Origin: Haliea sp.
GTDB taxonomy: Bacteria; Pseudomonadota; Gammaproteobacteria; Pseudomonadales; Halieaceae
Direction: 5' to 3'
Assembly (NCBI GenBank): GCA_024642265.1
Contig: JAHEBL010000015.1
Span: 1 to 46,697 of the forward strand
DNA length: 46,697 nt
Shown here: one piece after another, positions 37,836 through 45,387 of the stretch
Layout of the letters: every line of letters begins with the position of its first letter
Position numbering within the stretch: the first letter of the stretch is position 1
The notes under the pieces: generated by a model
What the model saw: only the letters and a program-made list of their open reading frames with translations
Told to the model about the DNA's origin: nothing
Databases searched by the model: none
Program-made: the position numbers and the translations under genes

Positions 37836-38861
37836 ATGAGCGAAACCAACAGGCAATGGCTGCTGAAGACACGCCCGGTAGGCACGATCGGGCCGGAACA
37901 TTTTGAGCTGGTGGAGTCTCCCCTGCCCACTCCGGACCTCGGGGCCGGGCAGGTGCTCGTCAAAACCCTGATGCTGGGTTTCGACCCGGCCATGCGCGGC
38001 TGGGTCATGGATGAGCCAAGCTACCTGCCGCCTGTCGCCCTCGGCGCCCCTATGCGTGCCAGCGGGGTGGGCCAGGTGGTGCGCTCGGAGAATCCCGATC
38101 TGCCCGTGGGCGCCCTGGTGCAGGGCCTGCTCAACTGGCAGGAGTACAGCATCGGCGACCCGGCGGCGCTGATCGCGCCGACAGCGATACCAGCTGGCGT
38201 CCCCCCGAACCTGGCGCTGGGTATTTTCGGCACCACCAGCCTGACAGCCTACTTTGGCCTGCTCGATGTTGGCCAGCCGCAAGCGGGCGAAACCGTGCTG
38301 GTGTCGGGTGCCGCGGGAGCTACCGGTTCGGTGGTAGCGCAAATCGCCCGCCTCAAGGGCTGCAGGGTTGTGGGGATAGCCGGCGGCGCCGAGAAGTGCC
38401 AGTGGCTGGTGGAGGCCTGCAAGGTTGACGCGGTAATCGACTATAAAAGCGAGGATCTCGACAAGCGCATCGGCGAACTGTGCCCCAACGGCGTCAATGT
38501 CTTTTTTGACAACGTCGGCGGCGATACCCTGGAAGCCGGCATCAATCACATGGCCGACTTCGGACGCATTGTCCTGTGTGGCGCCATCGCCAGCTACAAC
38601 GATGAAACACCGCGCCCCGGACCAAACAACCTGATGAAGCTGGTTGCGCGGCGAATCCGCATGCAGGGTTTTATCGTGCTCGACTACCTGGCGCGGGCGC
38701 CGGAGGCCATCGCCGCGCTCGGCGAATGGGTCGCCGCGGGCGAACTCGCCTGGCGGGATGATGTCCAGGAGGGCTTCGAGCATATCCCTGCCACGCTGCA
38801 GCGCCTGTTTGACGGCCGCAACACCGGCAAGCAAATGCTTAAAGTGGCAGATCCTGAGTAG
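37836..38861 (+). CDS. Zinc-free MDR NADP-dependent oxidoreductase (CurA / 2-alkenal reductase type)
   Basis: The 341-residue medium-chain reductase lacks the zinc-ligand cysteines of alcohol dehydrogenases and shows the leukotriene B4 reductase/CurA pattern: MLGFDPAMRGWM-like N-domain, nucleotide loop VSGAAGATGSVVAQIARLKG, VFFDNVGGDTLEAGI and GAIASYN. Such enzymes reduce activated C=C bonds of enones and reactive aldehydes with NADPH. The ATG at 37836 has GGGAG nine bases upstream; earlier in-frame codons precede the promoter. A strong inverted repeat lies over its promoter, suggesting induction. The stop codon lies in the DnaA-box palindrome. Confidence 0.88.
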   Translation: MSETNRQWLLKTRPVGTIGPEHFELVESPLPTPDLGAGQVLVKTLMLGFDPAMRGWVMDEPSYLPPVALGAPMRASGVGQVVRSENPDLPVGALVQGLLNWQEYSIGDPAALIAPTAIPAGVPPNLALGIFGTTSLTAYFGLLDVGQPQAGETVLVSGAAGATGSVVAQIARLKGCRVVGIAGGAEKCQWLVEACKVDAVIDYKSEDLDKRIGELCPNGVNVFFDNVGGDTLEAGINHMADFGRIVLCGAIASYNDETPRPGPNNLMKLVARRIRMQGFIVLDYLARAPEAIAALGEWVAAGELAWRDDVQEGFEHIPATLQRLFDGRNTGKQMLKVADPE

Positions 38862-38889
38862 TTATCCACAGGGCGCCCTGTGGATAACT
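38860..38889. repeat. 30-bp perfect palindrome of two consensus DnaA boxes
   Basis: Bases 38860-38874 (agttatccacagggc) are the exact reverse complement of 38875-38889 with no spacer. Each arm holds a perfect DnaA box: TTATCCACA at 38862-38870 and TGTGGATAA at 38879-38887. The palindrome starts in the stop codon of the MDR gene. No T run follows, so a classic terminator is unlikely. A third near-box (TGTGGATAT, 39069-39077) lies 180 bp on. Confidence 0.85.
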
Positions 38890-38891
38890 GT

Positions 38892-38927
38892 GGGGACAGA
38901 GTGTCAAGAATTCTGACACCTGGCCCC
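38892..38927. repeat. REP-like imperfect hairpin
   Basis: ggggacagagtgtcaag is followed by aattctgacacctggcccc, forming an imperfect hairpin with a GTGTCA/TGACAC core around agaattc. From memory, GGGGACAGAGTGTCAGAATTC-type repeats accompany REP-associated Y1 transposases in several gammaproteobacteria. Only this single copy is in the window and no transposase is present. Confidence 0.45.
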
Positions 38928-39176
38928 GTCCGGGCACTCCAGGCCAGCTGCCCGGGAAAACAGGAAACCGCCTTTAATAATATTGAATCAATGACTTAGG
39001 AATTTTTTATAGCATATTTCCGCGCGCGGGCAGCGCGGAGACTATGAATACAGGGTGATTGACCGCTGTGTGGATATTTTTCCGCTACCATGGTTGGCAG
39101 CCACTTACCGGCCAGGGCCCGACCTGCCGAGGGTTTCCTTGAGGCCCCGGCGCGGAGATTGCGGCGGTCGGCGCTA
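38928..39176. other. Non-coding stretch with an AT-rich segment
   Basis: No gene is supported here. A run at about 38973-39019 (ctttaataatattgaatcaa onward) is strongly AT-rich against the local background, followed by a 6-bp GC hairpin (39020-39038, CCGCGC/GCGCGG) and a DnaA-like box at 39069-39077. The rest (39080-39176), just beyond the rlmKL stop, shows no clear terminator. Confidence 0.5.
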
Positions 39177-41390
39177 TTACCCGCCCTGCCGGGCCTGTTC
39201 ACGGTGGCGGATGGACCAACAGCAGTGAATCTTCGGGTTGCGCTCGAAATCGGGATCCAGGGTCGAGCGGCTGATATCTTCGCACAGGAACTCCAGGTCC
39301 AGGGCGGGATCCAGCTTGAAACCGCGACGATTATTGGAAAAATACAGCTGGCCGCCGACACGCAGCACCGCCATTGCCCTGCGCACCAGGTCGGGATGGT
39401 CCCGCTGGATATCGAAACTTTCCGCCATCGCACTTGAGTTTGAGAAGGACGGGGGGTCCAGCAGCACCAGGTCGTAATTCCTTCCCGCCTGCTGCAGCCA
39501 CTGCAGGCAGTTGGCCCGGACCAGCTTGTTGTCACGTTCGTCGAGGCCGTTGTGGGCCAGGTTCTTGCGCAGCCACTCGAGATAGGTGTTGGACATATCC
39601 ACACTGGTAGTGGAGCGCGCGCCGCCCAGGGCCGCGTGCACGGTGGCGGAACCCGTGTAACAGAACAGGTTGAGGAAATCCTGCCCCGCGGCTTCGCTAC
39701 CCAGCCGCCGTCGCAGCGGGCGGTGGTCAAGGAACAGGCCCGTGTCGAGGTAATCCTGCAAGTTGACCAGTAAGCGCGCCCTGCCCTCTCTGACGCTGAA
39801 AAGCTCGCCTCGATTCCCTTGCTTCTGATACTGGTCCGCGCCGCGCTGGCGGCGGCGCTGCTTGTATACAATGGACTGTGCGGGGACATCCAGCGCACCG
39901 GGCAAAGCGGCCTGCACCTCCTGCAACCGTCGCGCGGCGGCCTGCGGGTCAACCCCCTGGGGCGCCTGGTATTCCGCCACGCAGACCCGTTCGCCATAGA
40001 CATCTACCGCGACTGCATACTCGGGCATGTCCGCGTCATACAGGCGATAGCACTCCACCTGCTCGCGCTTGAGCCAGGCAGCCAGGCGCTTGCGGTTTTT
40101 GCGGATACGGTTGGCGAACATCCGGGCCCCGTCAGTCAGTTCGACTGGCCCCGCGACCGTTTCGCTGACTCCCGCCGGGGCGGCCTCCTGCGACAGCGGA
40201 CGCAGTTTGTTATCAACCAGGTCGAACAACAGCAGGTGGGCTGCCAACGCCCCGTTCCACAAGGCGTAGCGCTTGTGGCTGCGCAGGCCGATAGCCCTGC
40301 CAAGTTCCAGGTCAGAGGTAAATACCGCCGCCTGCCAGCCGCCAAATTCCCGCACCAACACTTCACCCAACTGATGGTACAGCGCGCGCAGCTGCTCTTT
40401 TTCTCCCAGCCGTTCGCCATAGGGCGGGTTACAGACCACCAGGCCGTGCGGCAGTGGTACATGGCTGGGTCGGGTCATTTGGGCCAGCGGTCGGGCGCTG
40501 ACCCGGACCACCTTTTCGAGGCCTATGCGCGCGATGTTTTCCTCGGCGAGGCGGATCACCCGCGGGTCCGCGTCATAGCCCCTTATCTCCGGCAGGGTGC
40601 TGGCCCGACCCCGCTCCGCCCTGCCCCTGGCGTCCGCGACAATTGCCTGCCACTGGGGTGCGTTGTGCCCCCGCCAGTGCTCAAACCCGAACCGGGTGCG
40701 AGCCAGCCCGGGGGCAATATCGGCGGCCATCATGGCGCCCTCCAGCAGCAGGGTGCCGGAGCCACACATGGGATCGATCAGCGCTCCGCCCCGCGCTGCC
40801 ATCCCCGGCCAGTCTGCCCGCAGCAGTATGGCGGCGGCCAGGTTCTCCTTCAGCGGTGCCGCACCGCCGCCCAGTCGGTAGCCACGCTGGTGCAGGCTGC
40901 CACCGGAGAAGTCCAGGGACAGTACCGCCTGGTCCCCGCCAAGACGGATACTGAGCCGGATATCCGGATCCTTGCGCGCCACCGGGGGTCGCTGACCGAG
41001 CTTGTCGGAAAACCAGTCGACGATCGCATCCTTGCTGCGCTGGGCACCGAACTGGGTGTTGCGGATCTGGGGGTTCTCCCCGGAGAAATCGATGGCAAAG
41101 CTCTGTTGCGGCCCGAACAGCGCCGCCCAGTCCACATCCCGCAACTGCTGGTAGAGCACGTCGCCGTCCGCAGCCTCCAGCCGGGCCACAGGCAACATGA
41201 TGCGGTTGGCGAGGCGCGACCAGAGGCAGGCGCGGTAGGCGAGCGCGGTGGGACCGGTGAAATAGACCCCCGCCACCGTTTCGCGCGTCGCGGCTGCACC
41301 CAGAGCCGTCAACTCCGCCGCCAGCAGGCCTTCAATACCCTTGGGGCAGGCGGCAAACCACTGGTCTTTTACAAACTCGCTTGCTGTCAT
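39177..41390 (-). CDS. rlmL: Bifunctional 23S rRNA methyltransferase RlmKL (m2G2445 / m7G2069)
   Basis: The fused enzyme methylates G2445 (N2) and G2069 (N7) of 23S rRNA. The 737 residues hold an N-terminal THUMP domain (about 45-157), the RlmL domain with SAM loop LIDPMCGSGTLLLEGA and catalytic NPPYGERLG, and the RlmK domain with FLNLFCYTGSATVHAALGGA and LLDPPSFSNSSAM. The C-terminus is standard. It is slightly longer than E. coli RlmKL (702). It is transcribed alone, with a 109-bp AT-containing gap from the upstream HTH gene. Confidence 0.96.
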   Translation of the reverse strand: MTASEFVKDQWFAACPKGIEGLLAAELTALGAAATRETVAGVYFTGPTALAYRACLWSRLANRIMLPVARLEAADGDVLYQQLRDVDWAALFGPQQSFAIDFSGENPQIRNTQFGAQRSKDAIVDWFSDKLGQRPPVARKDPDIRLSIRLGGDQAVLSLDFSGGSLHQRGYRLGGGAAPLKENLAAAILLRADWPGMAARGGALIDPMCGSGTLLLEGAMMAADIAPGLARTRFGFEHWRGHNAPQWQAIVADARGRAERGRASTLPEIRGYDADPRVIRLAEENIARIGLEKVVRVSARPLAQMTRPSHVPLPHGLVVCNPPYGERLGEKEQLRALYHQLGEVLVREFGGWQAAVFTSDLELGRAIGLRSHKRYALWNGALAAHLLLFDLVDNKLRPLSQEAAPAGVSETVAGPVELTDGARMFANRIRKNRKRLAAWLKREQVECYRLYDADMPEYAVAVDVYGERVCVAEYQAPQGVDPQAAARRLQEVQAALPGALDVPAQSIVYKQRRRQRGADQYQKQGNRGELFSVREGRARLLVNLQDYLDTGLFLDHRPLRRRLGSEAAGQDFLNLFCYTGSATVHAALGGARSTTSVDMSNTYLEWLRKNLAHNGLDERDNKLVRANCLQWLQQAGRNYDLVLLDPPSFSNSSAMAESFDIQRDHPDLVRRAMAVLRVGGQLYFSNNRRGFKLDPALDLEFLCEDISRSTLDPDFERNPKIHCCWSIRHREQARQGG

Positions 41391-41499
41391 CGGGGGGCGG
41401 GATCCAAACAGTACAAAAATCTATTTAACTCAATAATTACAGAGAGTTATGGGGTTTACTTAATGTTATTTTCCGGAGCTGGCCCGAGCTGCACTGCGC

Positions 41500-42243
41500 T
41501 CAGGAGCGGGGACGCCTGGACGCAACGGGCGCACGCTTGCGCTTGCGCGGTGGGGCCTTCCTCTTGGCGGCGACCTTGGGCTTGGCCTTGGCCTTCGCCG
41601 TCTTCGCCGCTGCGGGGGACCCGTCCCTGGCGATACGGGCGGTTTTTTCCGACTGCATCACATCCAGCACCAGGTCGATGGACCCCTGCATGTAATGTAT
41701 AAAGCGTTCGTATTCGTCGTCGTTGAAACTGCGCAGGACGTCGTGCTGGCGGTACAGGTTAATAAAGCGCCGCTCACGCTCATACTGTTTGGGCAGGGCC
41801 AGCACGCCCCACTGCTCCAGCGTTTTCTCCAGCGCCGGATTGTAGGTGCGCATGAACTTGATGAGGAAGGGTATCGGATCGTGTCGGGCCAGCAGCGACG
41901 CGCTGCGCAACATGACCTCCAGGGGCATGATGGTCTGGCCGCTTTCAATATCCTCGAGCATGCCCTTGTCGGCGAGCCCCAGACTTTCCGACAGGTCCTT
42001 GATGGACATGCCAGCGGTTTCCCTGGCATCCCGCAGAAAATGCCCGGCTTCAGCCATCGCCTCCAGCCGTTCGGGCTCCAGCTGGTTGAGTACCGTGGAC
42101 CGCAACCAGTTCTCGCCAAACATGGCGGTCATGGCGGCGGTGTTCCGCGCCAGCCCAATGGTACCGCCGGCCACCTGGCCGGTCAGGCGCCTGACGGAGT
42201 CCAGCAGCGATTCGGAGTCGTGATCTTTGTTTTTTCCAGCCAT
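41500..42243 (-). CDS. XRE-type HTH protein with a histone-like basic tail
   Basis: The 247-residue protein has a helical N-terminus, a central Cro/C1-type HTH (FLRDARETAGMSIKDLSESLGLADKGMLEDIESGQ, about residues 70-105), a helical middle and a final 45-residue tail made almost only of Lys, Arg, Ala and Pro (AKAKAKPKVAAKRKAPPRKR and onward). The tail recalls H1-like bacterial proteins such as AlgP or PhaF, so nonspecific nucleic-acid binding is likely. The start is placed at the ATG 42243; a TTG at 42261 is in frame and neither has a good ribosome site. It lies 55 bp after the exported-protein gene and may be its partner. Function unknown. Confidence 0.78.
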   Translation of the reverse strand: MAGKNKDHDSESLLDSVRRLTGQVAGGTIGLARNTAAMTAMFGENWLRSTVLNQLEPERLEAMAEAGHFLRDARETAGMSIKDLSESLGLADKGMLEDIESGQTIMPLEVMLRSASLLARHDPIPFLIKFMRTYNPALEKTLEQWGVLALPKQYERERRFINLYRQHDVLRSFNDDEYERFIHYMQGSIDLVLDVMQSEKTARIARDGSPAAAKTAKAKAKPKVAAKRKAPPRKRKRAPVASRRPRS

Positions 42244-42298
42244 AACGGAAGCATAGCCCAATAATGCTGTTTAAAGTAAGGGGTCTTGCGAACCCGCT

Positions 42299-43453
42299 TC
42301 AGGACCCGGCAGGCAAGCCTGTCTCTATGGCAAAGATCTCCCGCAAAATGGAGCGCCATTCGTTGTACTGGGTTTCCAGGGTGCCGCTGAGGCGGAATAC
42401 CTTGCCGCTGGCCTCCATCACCGTGGGGGCCACCTCGTTGTTGAAGCCCAGGGCCATGTCATCCAGGTCCTGCTCCTGGATCTTGATCTGCTTATAGGTG
42501 TTGTAGGTCTGCTCCATTGCGGTAAAAGTGCCGCGCTGACCTATGCGATCCCTGGTCTGGGCGCGCGCCTCGAAGTCCTGCAGGTATAACGCCTGTTCGC
42601 GGCCGTACTGGCGCCAGAGGCTGTAGGTTGGCGCCATTTCCTCGTAGAGATTCACATACTGCTCGTCCACCGTATCGACGAACAGGTGCTCCTGGTTCCG
42701 TATGCGCTCGACCCTGGCCATCATAGGGTCGCCCTCCGCGGGCAAGCGCACCACAGTGTAAATGCCATCGGAGTCCTGCTGCAGATAGCTCCCGAACGCG
42801 TCATCGGACAGACTGGCCGCGTAGCGCATCAAGGCCACCTGGCGGATGGTCTGCAGCTCGCGCCTGTCCAGGCGCAGCTTGAAGGCCAGCAGGTCGTTGG
42901 CGATCGACCGGTAGAGATCGATGTAGGGATCACCGCCCTCGGTCGCGGGGTAATCACGCTCCGACGCGGTATCCGTATAGGTTTTATCCAGCCACTGCCG
43001 GCCGGTGGCGTCCCGGGCAGAGACCTCCAATACCAGCCGGGAACCGTCCGACTGGCGAATCTTGCCGTTTACCAGCAGCTCCGATGACAGCTGTTTGTCC
43101 GGCAGCACGCGCACCACGCCCCACGCGTTTGTTTCCAGCAGTACCTGGCGCAGCAGCACCGGCATGAACTGGGCTTCCGCCTTGCGAATCTCGGGAAAAA
43201 TACCCATCTGGCTATGCAGGGACTCGTCCAGGGGTATACCCGGGCTGAATATCACCAGGCCCACATCCAGCATATCCTGCTCACTGGTACCGCGCTCTAC
43301 GTTCAGTGTGGTATTGCCCACCGGTACTGCCGCGAGCCCCGGATCCAGTGCCTGGGCCCGGACAACCGCGGTGGCCAATACCAGCAGGCAGGCCAGCAGG
43401 GCGCAGGCCGCGCCCCGCCAGCGCTGGCGCCCTATTTCGATTCTGTTGTGCAT
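42299..43453 (-). CDS. Exported protein of unknown function
   Basis: The 384-residue product has a clear signal peptide (basic start, hydrophobic core ACALLACLLVLATAVV, likely cleavage after RAQA). The first half of the mature part has a mixed alpha/beta look reminiscent of envelope auxiliary lipoproteins (LLVNGKIRQSDGSRLVLEVSARDATGRQWLDKTY); the second half is helical and charged, with many Gln and Arg. No enzyme motif is visible. It overlaps the upstream lipoprotein gene by 22 bp, so the two are translated together, probably acting in the periplasm or at the outer membrane. I do not recognise the family. Confidence 0.78.
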   Translation of the reverse strand: MHNRIEIGRQRWRGAACALLACLLVLATAVVRAQALDPGLAAVPVGNTTLNVERGTSEQDMLDVGLVIFSPGIPLDESLHSQMGIFPEIRKAEAQFMPVLLRQVLLETNAWGVVRVLPDKQLSSELLVNGKIRQSDGSRLVLEVSARDATGRQWLDKTYTDTASERDYPATEGGDPYIDLYRSIANDLLAFKLRLDRRELQTIRQVALMRYAASLSDDAFGSYLQQDSDGIYTVVRLPAEGDPMMARVERIRNQEHLFVDTVDEQYVNLYEEMAPTYSLWRQYGREQALYLQDFEARAQTRDRIGQRGTFTAMEQTYNTYKQIKIQEQDLDDMALGFNNEVAPTVMEASGKVFRLSGTLETQYNEWRSILREIFAIETGLPAGS

Positions 43454-44145
43454 ACCCTGCCCCGGGAGATCGTCATCTTGCAGCTGTAACCGTTGTCCTG
43501 TGGCTGGTAGCGCGCATACACGCGGTTCACGGTAAACGGCGAGGTCACCCGGTCAGATATCACCGTGGTGGCGATATTGAGCCACTGGCCATCAGGACCC
43601 AGACTCATTACGTGCTGGATAGTGAGCCCTTCCGGCAGCATGGTCTTGAAAATGAGCTGGTGGCGGTCCCAGCCACAAATTTCCTTACCCAGCGGAGTTT
43701 CCACCGTATGGTACTGGCCCGGGTAGAACTCGCAGGTCAGGGCGAAATCCAGCTCCCGCTTGACCTTGATCTTGTATTCGTTCTGCTCGACTTCAAGCAA
43801 CTGGGACTGGGTGATCAACTCCGCCATCTGTGCCAGGCCAATAATTGAGGCGCCACTGTTGGTGGTGCCGGGGCCGCCGATCACCATGGTCCCGCCGGCT
43901 TGCTGGTAGACGCCGCCGGGCTGTGACCGCGGTTGCCGCAAGCCGCGCACAAGGGCATTCAGGTTGACCTGGATATTATCGCTCTGGCTGTAATCGAGCT
44001 CCCAGAAGCCGGTGAAATCAACCGCCGCGTCAGTCTTGTTAACCACGGGCCGGCGCTGCTCGGGCTGACTGCCACAGCCGGCCGCGAACAGGCACAGCGA
44101 AAACAGCAGCAGCGGAAAAAGATATTTTTGACTGGGGGATATCAT
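43432..44145 (-). CDS. Lipoprotein of unknown function
   Basis: The 237-residue product carries a type II signal peptide with lipobox AAGC (Cys24), so it is likely lipidated and sent to the outer or inner membrane. The mature part starts with a low-complexity linker, then FTGFWELDYSQSDN and a beta-rich domain (EYKIKVKRELDFALTCEFYPGQ ... EICGWDRHQLIFKTMLPEGLTIQHVMSLGPDG) somewhat like small secreted beta-barrel or lipocalin-like domains, with three cysteines. No family recognised. A TACACT box followed by AGGCGCC ends only ten bases before the ATG, and no ribosome site is seen, so the message might be leaderless or nearly so. Confidence 0.78.
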   Translation of the reverse strand: MISPSQKYLFPLLLFSLCLFAAGCGSQPEQRRPVVNKTDAAVDFTGFWELDYSQSDNIQVNLNALVRGLRQPRSQPGGVYQQAGGTMVIGGPGTTNSGASIIGLAQMAELITQSQLLEVEQNEYKIKVKRELDFALTCEFYPGQYHTVETPLGKEICGWDRHQLIFKTMLPEGLTIQHVMSLGPDGQWLNIATTVISDRVTSPFTVNRVYARYQPQDNGYSCKMTISRGRVCTTESK

Positions 44146-44238
44146 AGCGGCGCCTAGTGTACCTCACCCGGGGGCGCCCGCACTCTCTTCAGGTCGAAAC
44201 TTTTAGGGGGATTTTGCCGGAAAGTGGCCTTTGCTGGA

Positions 44239-45372
44239 TCAGCTGAACAGTGCTTCGCCCGCGGCCAGCTGGGACCCAAGTCTCGCAAGCTGCGCTGCGC
44301 TGCTGCCCAGACTCATTTCATTCTGGCGCAACCACAGGCAATAGCGCCACAGTGGGTAGTCCCGATCGATACCCGTACCGCCGTGCACATGCTGGGTGGC
44401 ATAACTCACCCGGTGGCCGGTGTCTCCCGCCCAGATCTTGGCTATCCGGACTTCTGTTGTTGCGGGCACATCGCTGTCCAGCAAGGAGGCGGCCTGATAG
44501 GTCGTCAGCCGCAGGCACTCGACATCAACATAACAGTCGGCCATCCGGTGTCCCACCGCCTGAAAAGTCGCTACCGGCACATCGAACTGCTTGCGCTCCG
44601 AGGTATAACTCGCGGCCAGCCGCATCGCAAAGTCGCTCGCCCCCAACTGGTGGGCGCAGATTGCCGCGGTAGCGCGCTCAGCTATCCAGCCCATGATCCG
44701 CGCTCCATCGTGTGCCGTTAAAATCATGGCCGCCGGCACCCGCACCGATTCCAGCACCAGTTCGCAGTGTGGCTCAAAGGTGGTTACCTGCAGGTCATGC
44801 AGGGTCACACCACTCGAGCCGGTGTCGAGCAGTACGACGGCCACACCCTCCGGGGTACGGGCCGACAACAGTATGTGACTGGACTGTGCCGCGAAAGGCA
44901 CAGCACTCTTGGTGCCTGACAGCACCAGCTCATCGCCGTCGACCACAGCGGTGACCGCCCGCGGGTCGCCCGGGTCCTCGTTGAGGTATTCTGAAAGCGC
45001 GGCGCTCAGCAGCAGTTCCCCCGACACTGCACCCGGCAGGATGGCCTCCTTCATGGCTTCACTGCCAAAGCGCTGGATCGGCAGCATGGCCGCCACACAA
45101 TGCGCGATGGCAGGCACCGGTGCGATACTGCGACCAGTCTCCTCGATAAACAGCGCCAGCTCCATGAAACCAAAGCCCATGCCACCATAGCGCTGCTCTA
45201 CCGCCACTGCGGGCAGCCCCGCACTGAGTAACTGCTGCCATAACGCCCGGTCAAAGCGGGGAGACTGGTACTCGTCATAAGGCGCCAGCGTATCAGCGCT
45301 GACCTGCTCCGACAGGATTTTCCGAGCCAGATCCCTGACTTCCCGCTGCTCCTGGCTTAACCCGAAGTCCAT
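44239..45372 (-). CDS. Acyl-CoA dehydrogenase family protein, second subunit of a pair
   Basis: The 377-residue flavoprotein belongs to the acyl-CoA dehydrogenase superfamily (N-terminal helices, EQRYGGMGFGFMELALFIEETGR, C-terminal QHVHGGTGIDRDYPLWRYCLWLRQ). The HGGxGxxxDYPLxRY ending is typical of the partner subunit in heterotetrameric dehydrogenases such as the mycobacterial ChsE/FadE pairs that act on steroid side-chain CoA thioesters. It follows the 395-residue paralogue at 15 bp on the same strand, so they likely form one alpha2beta2 enzyme. The substrate is unknown; steroid or branched-chain acyl-CoA is inferred from the family. Confidence 0.85.
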   Translation of the reverse strand: MDFGLSQEQREVRDLARKILSEQVSADTLAPYDEYQSPRFDRALWQQLLSAGLPAVAVEQRYGGMGFGFMELALFIEETGRSIAPVPAIAHCVAAMLPIQRFGSEAMKEAILPGAVSGELLLSAALSEYLNEDPGDPRAVTAVVDGDELVLSGTKSAVPFAAQSSHILLSARTPEGVAVVLLDTGSSGVTLHDLQVTTFEPHCELVLESVRVPAAMILTAHDGARIMGWIAERATAAICAHQLGASDFAMRLAASYTSERKQFDVPVATFQAVGHRMADCYVDVECLRLTTYQAASLLDSDVPATTEVRIAKIWAGDTGHRVSYATQHVHGGTGIDRDYPLWRYCLWLRQNEMSLGSSAAQLARLGSQLAAGEALFS

Positions 45373-45387
45373 AAGGCGCTCCCCCGC

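Noticed and set aside
38860-38889. The DnaA-box palindrome as an intrinsic terminator of the MDR gene
   Set aside because: The stem is strong but no T run follows on either strand.
38860-39176. This region as the chromosomal origin oriC
   Set aside because: Only two or three boxes, and none of the usual origin neighbours (dnaA, dnaN, gidA, parAB) are in the window.
39819-41702. A 627-codon plus-strand frame over rlmKL
   Set aside because: Shadow frame; RlmKL domains are complete on the minus strand.
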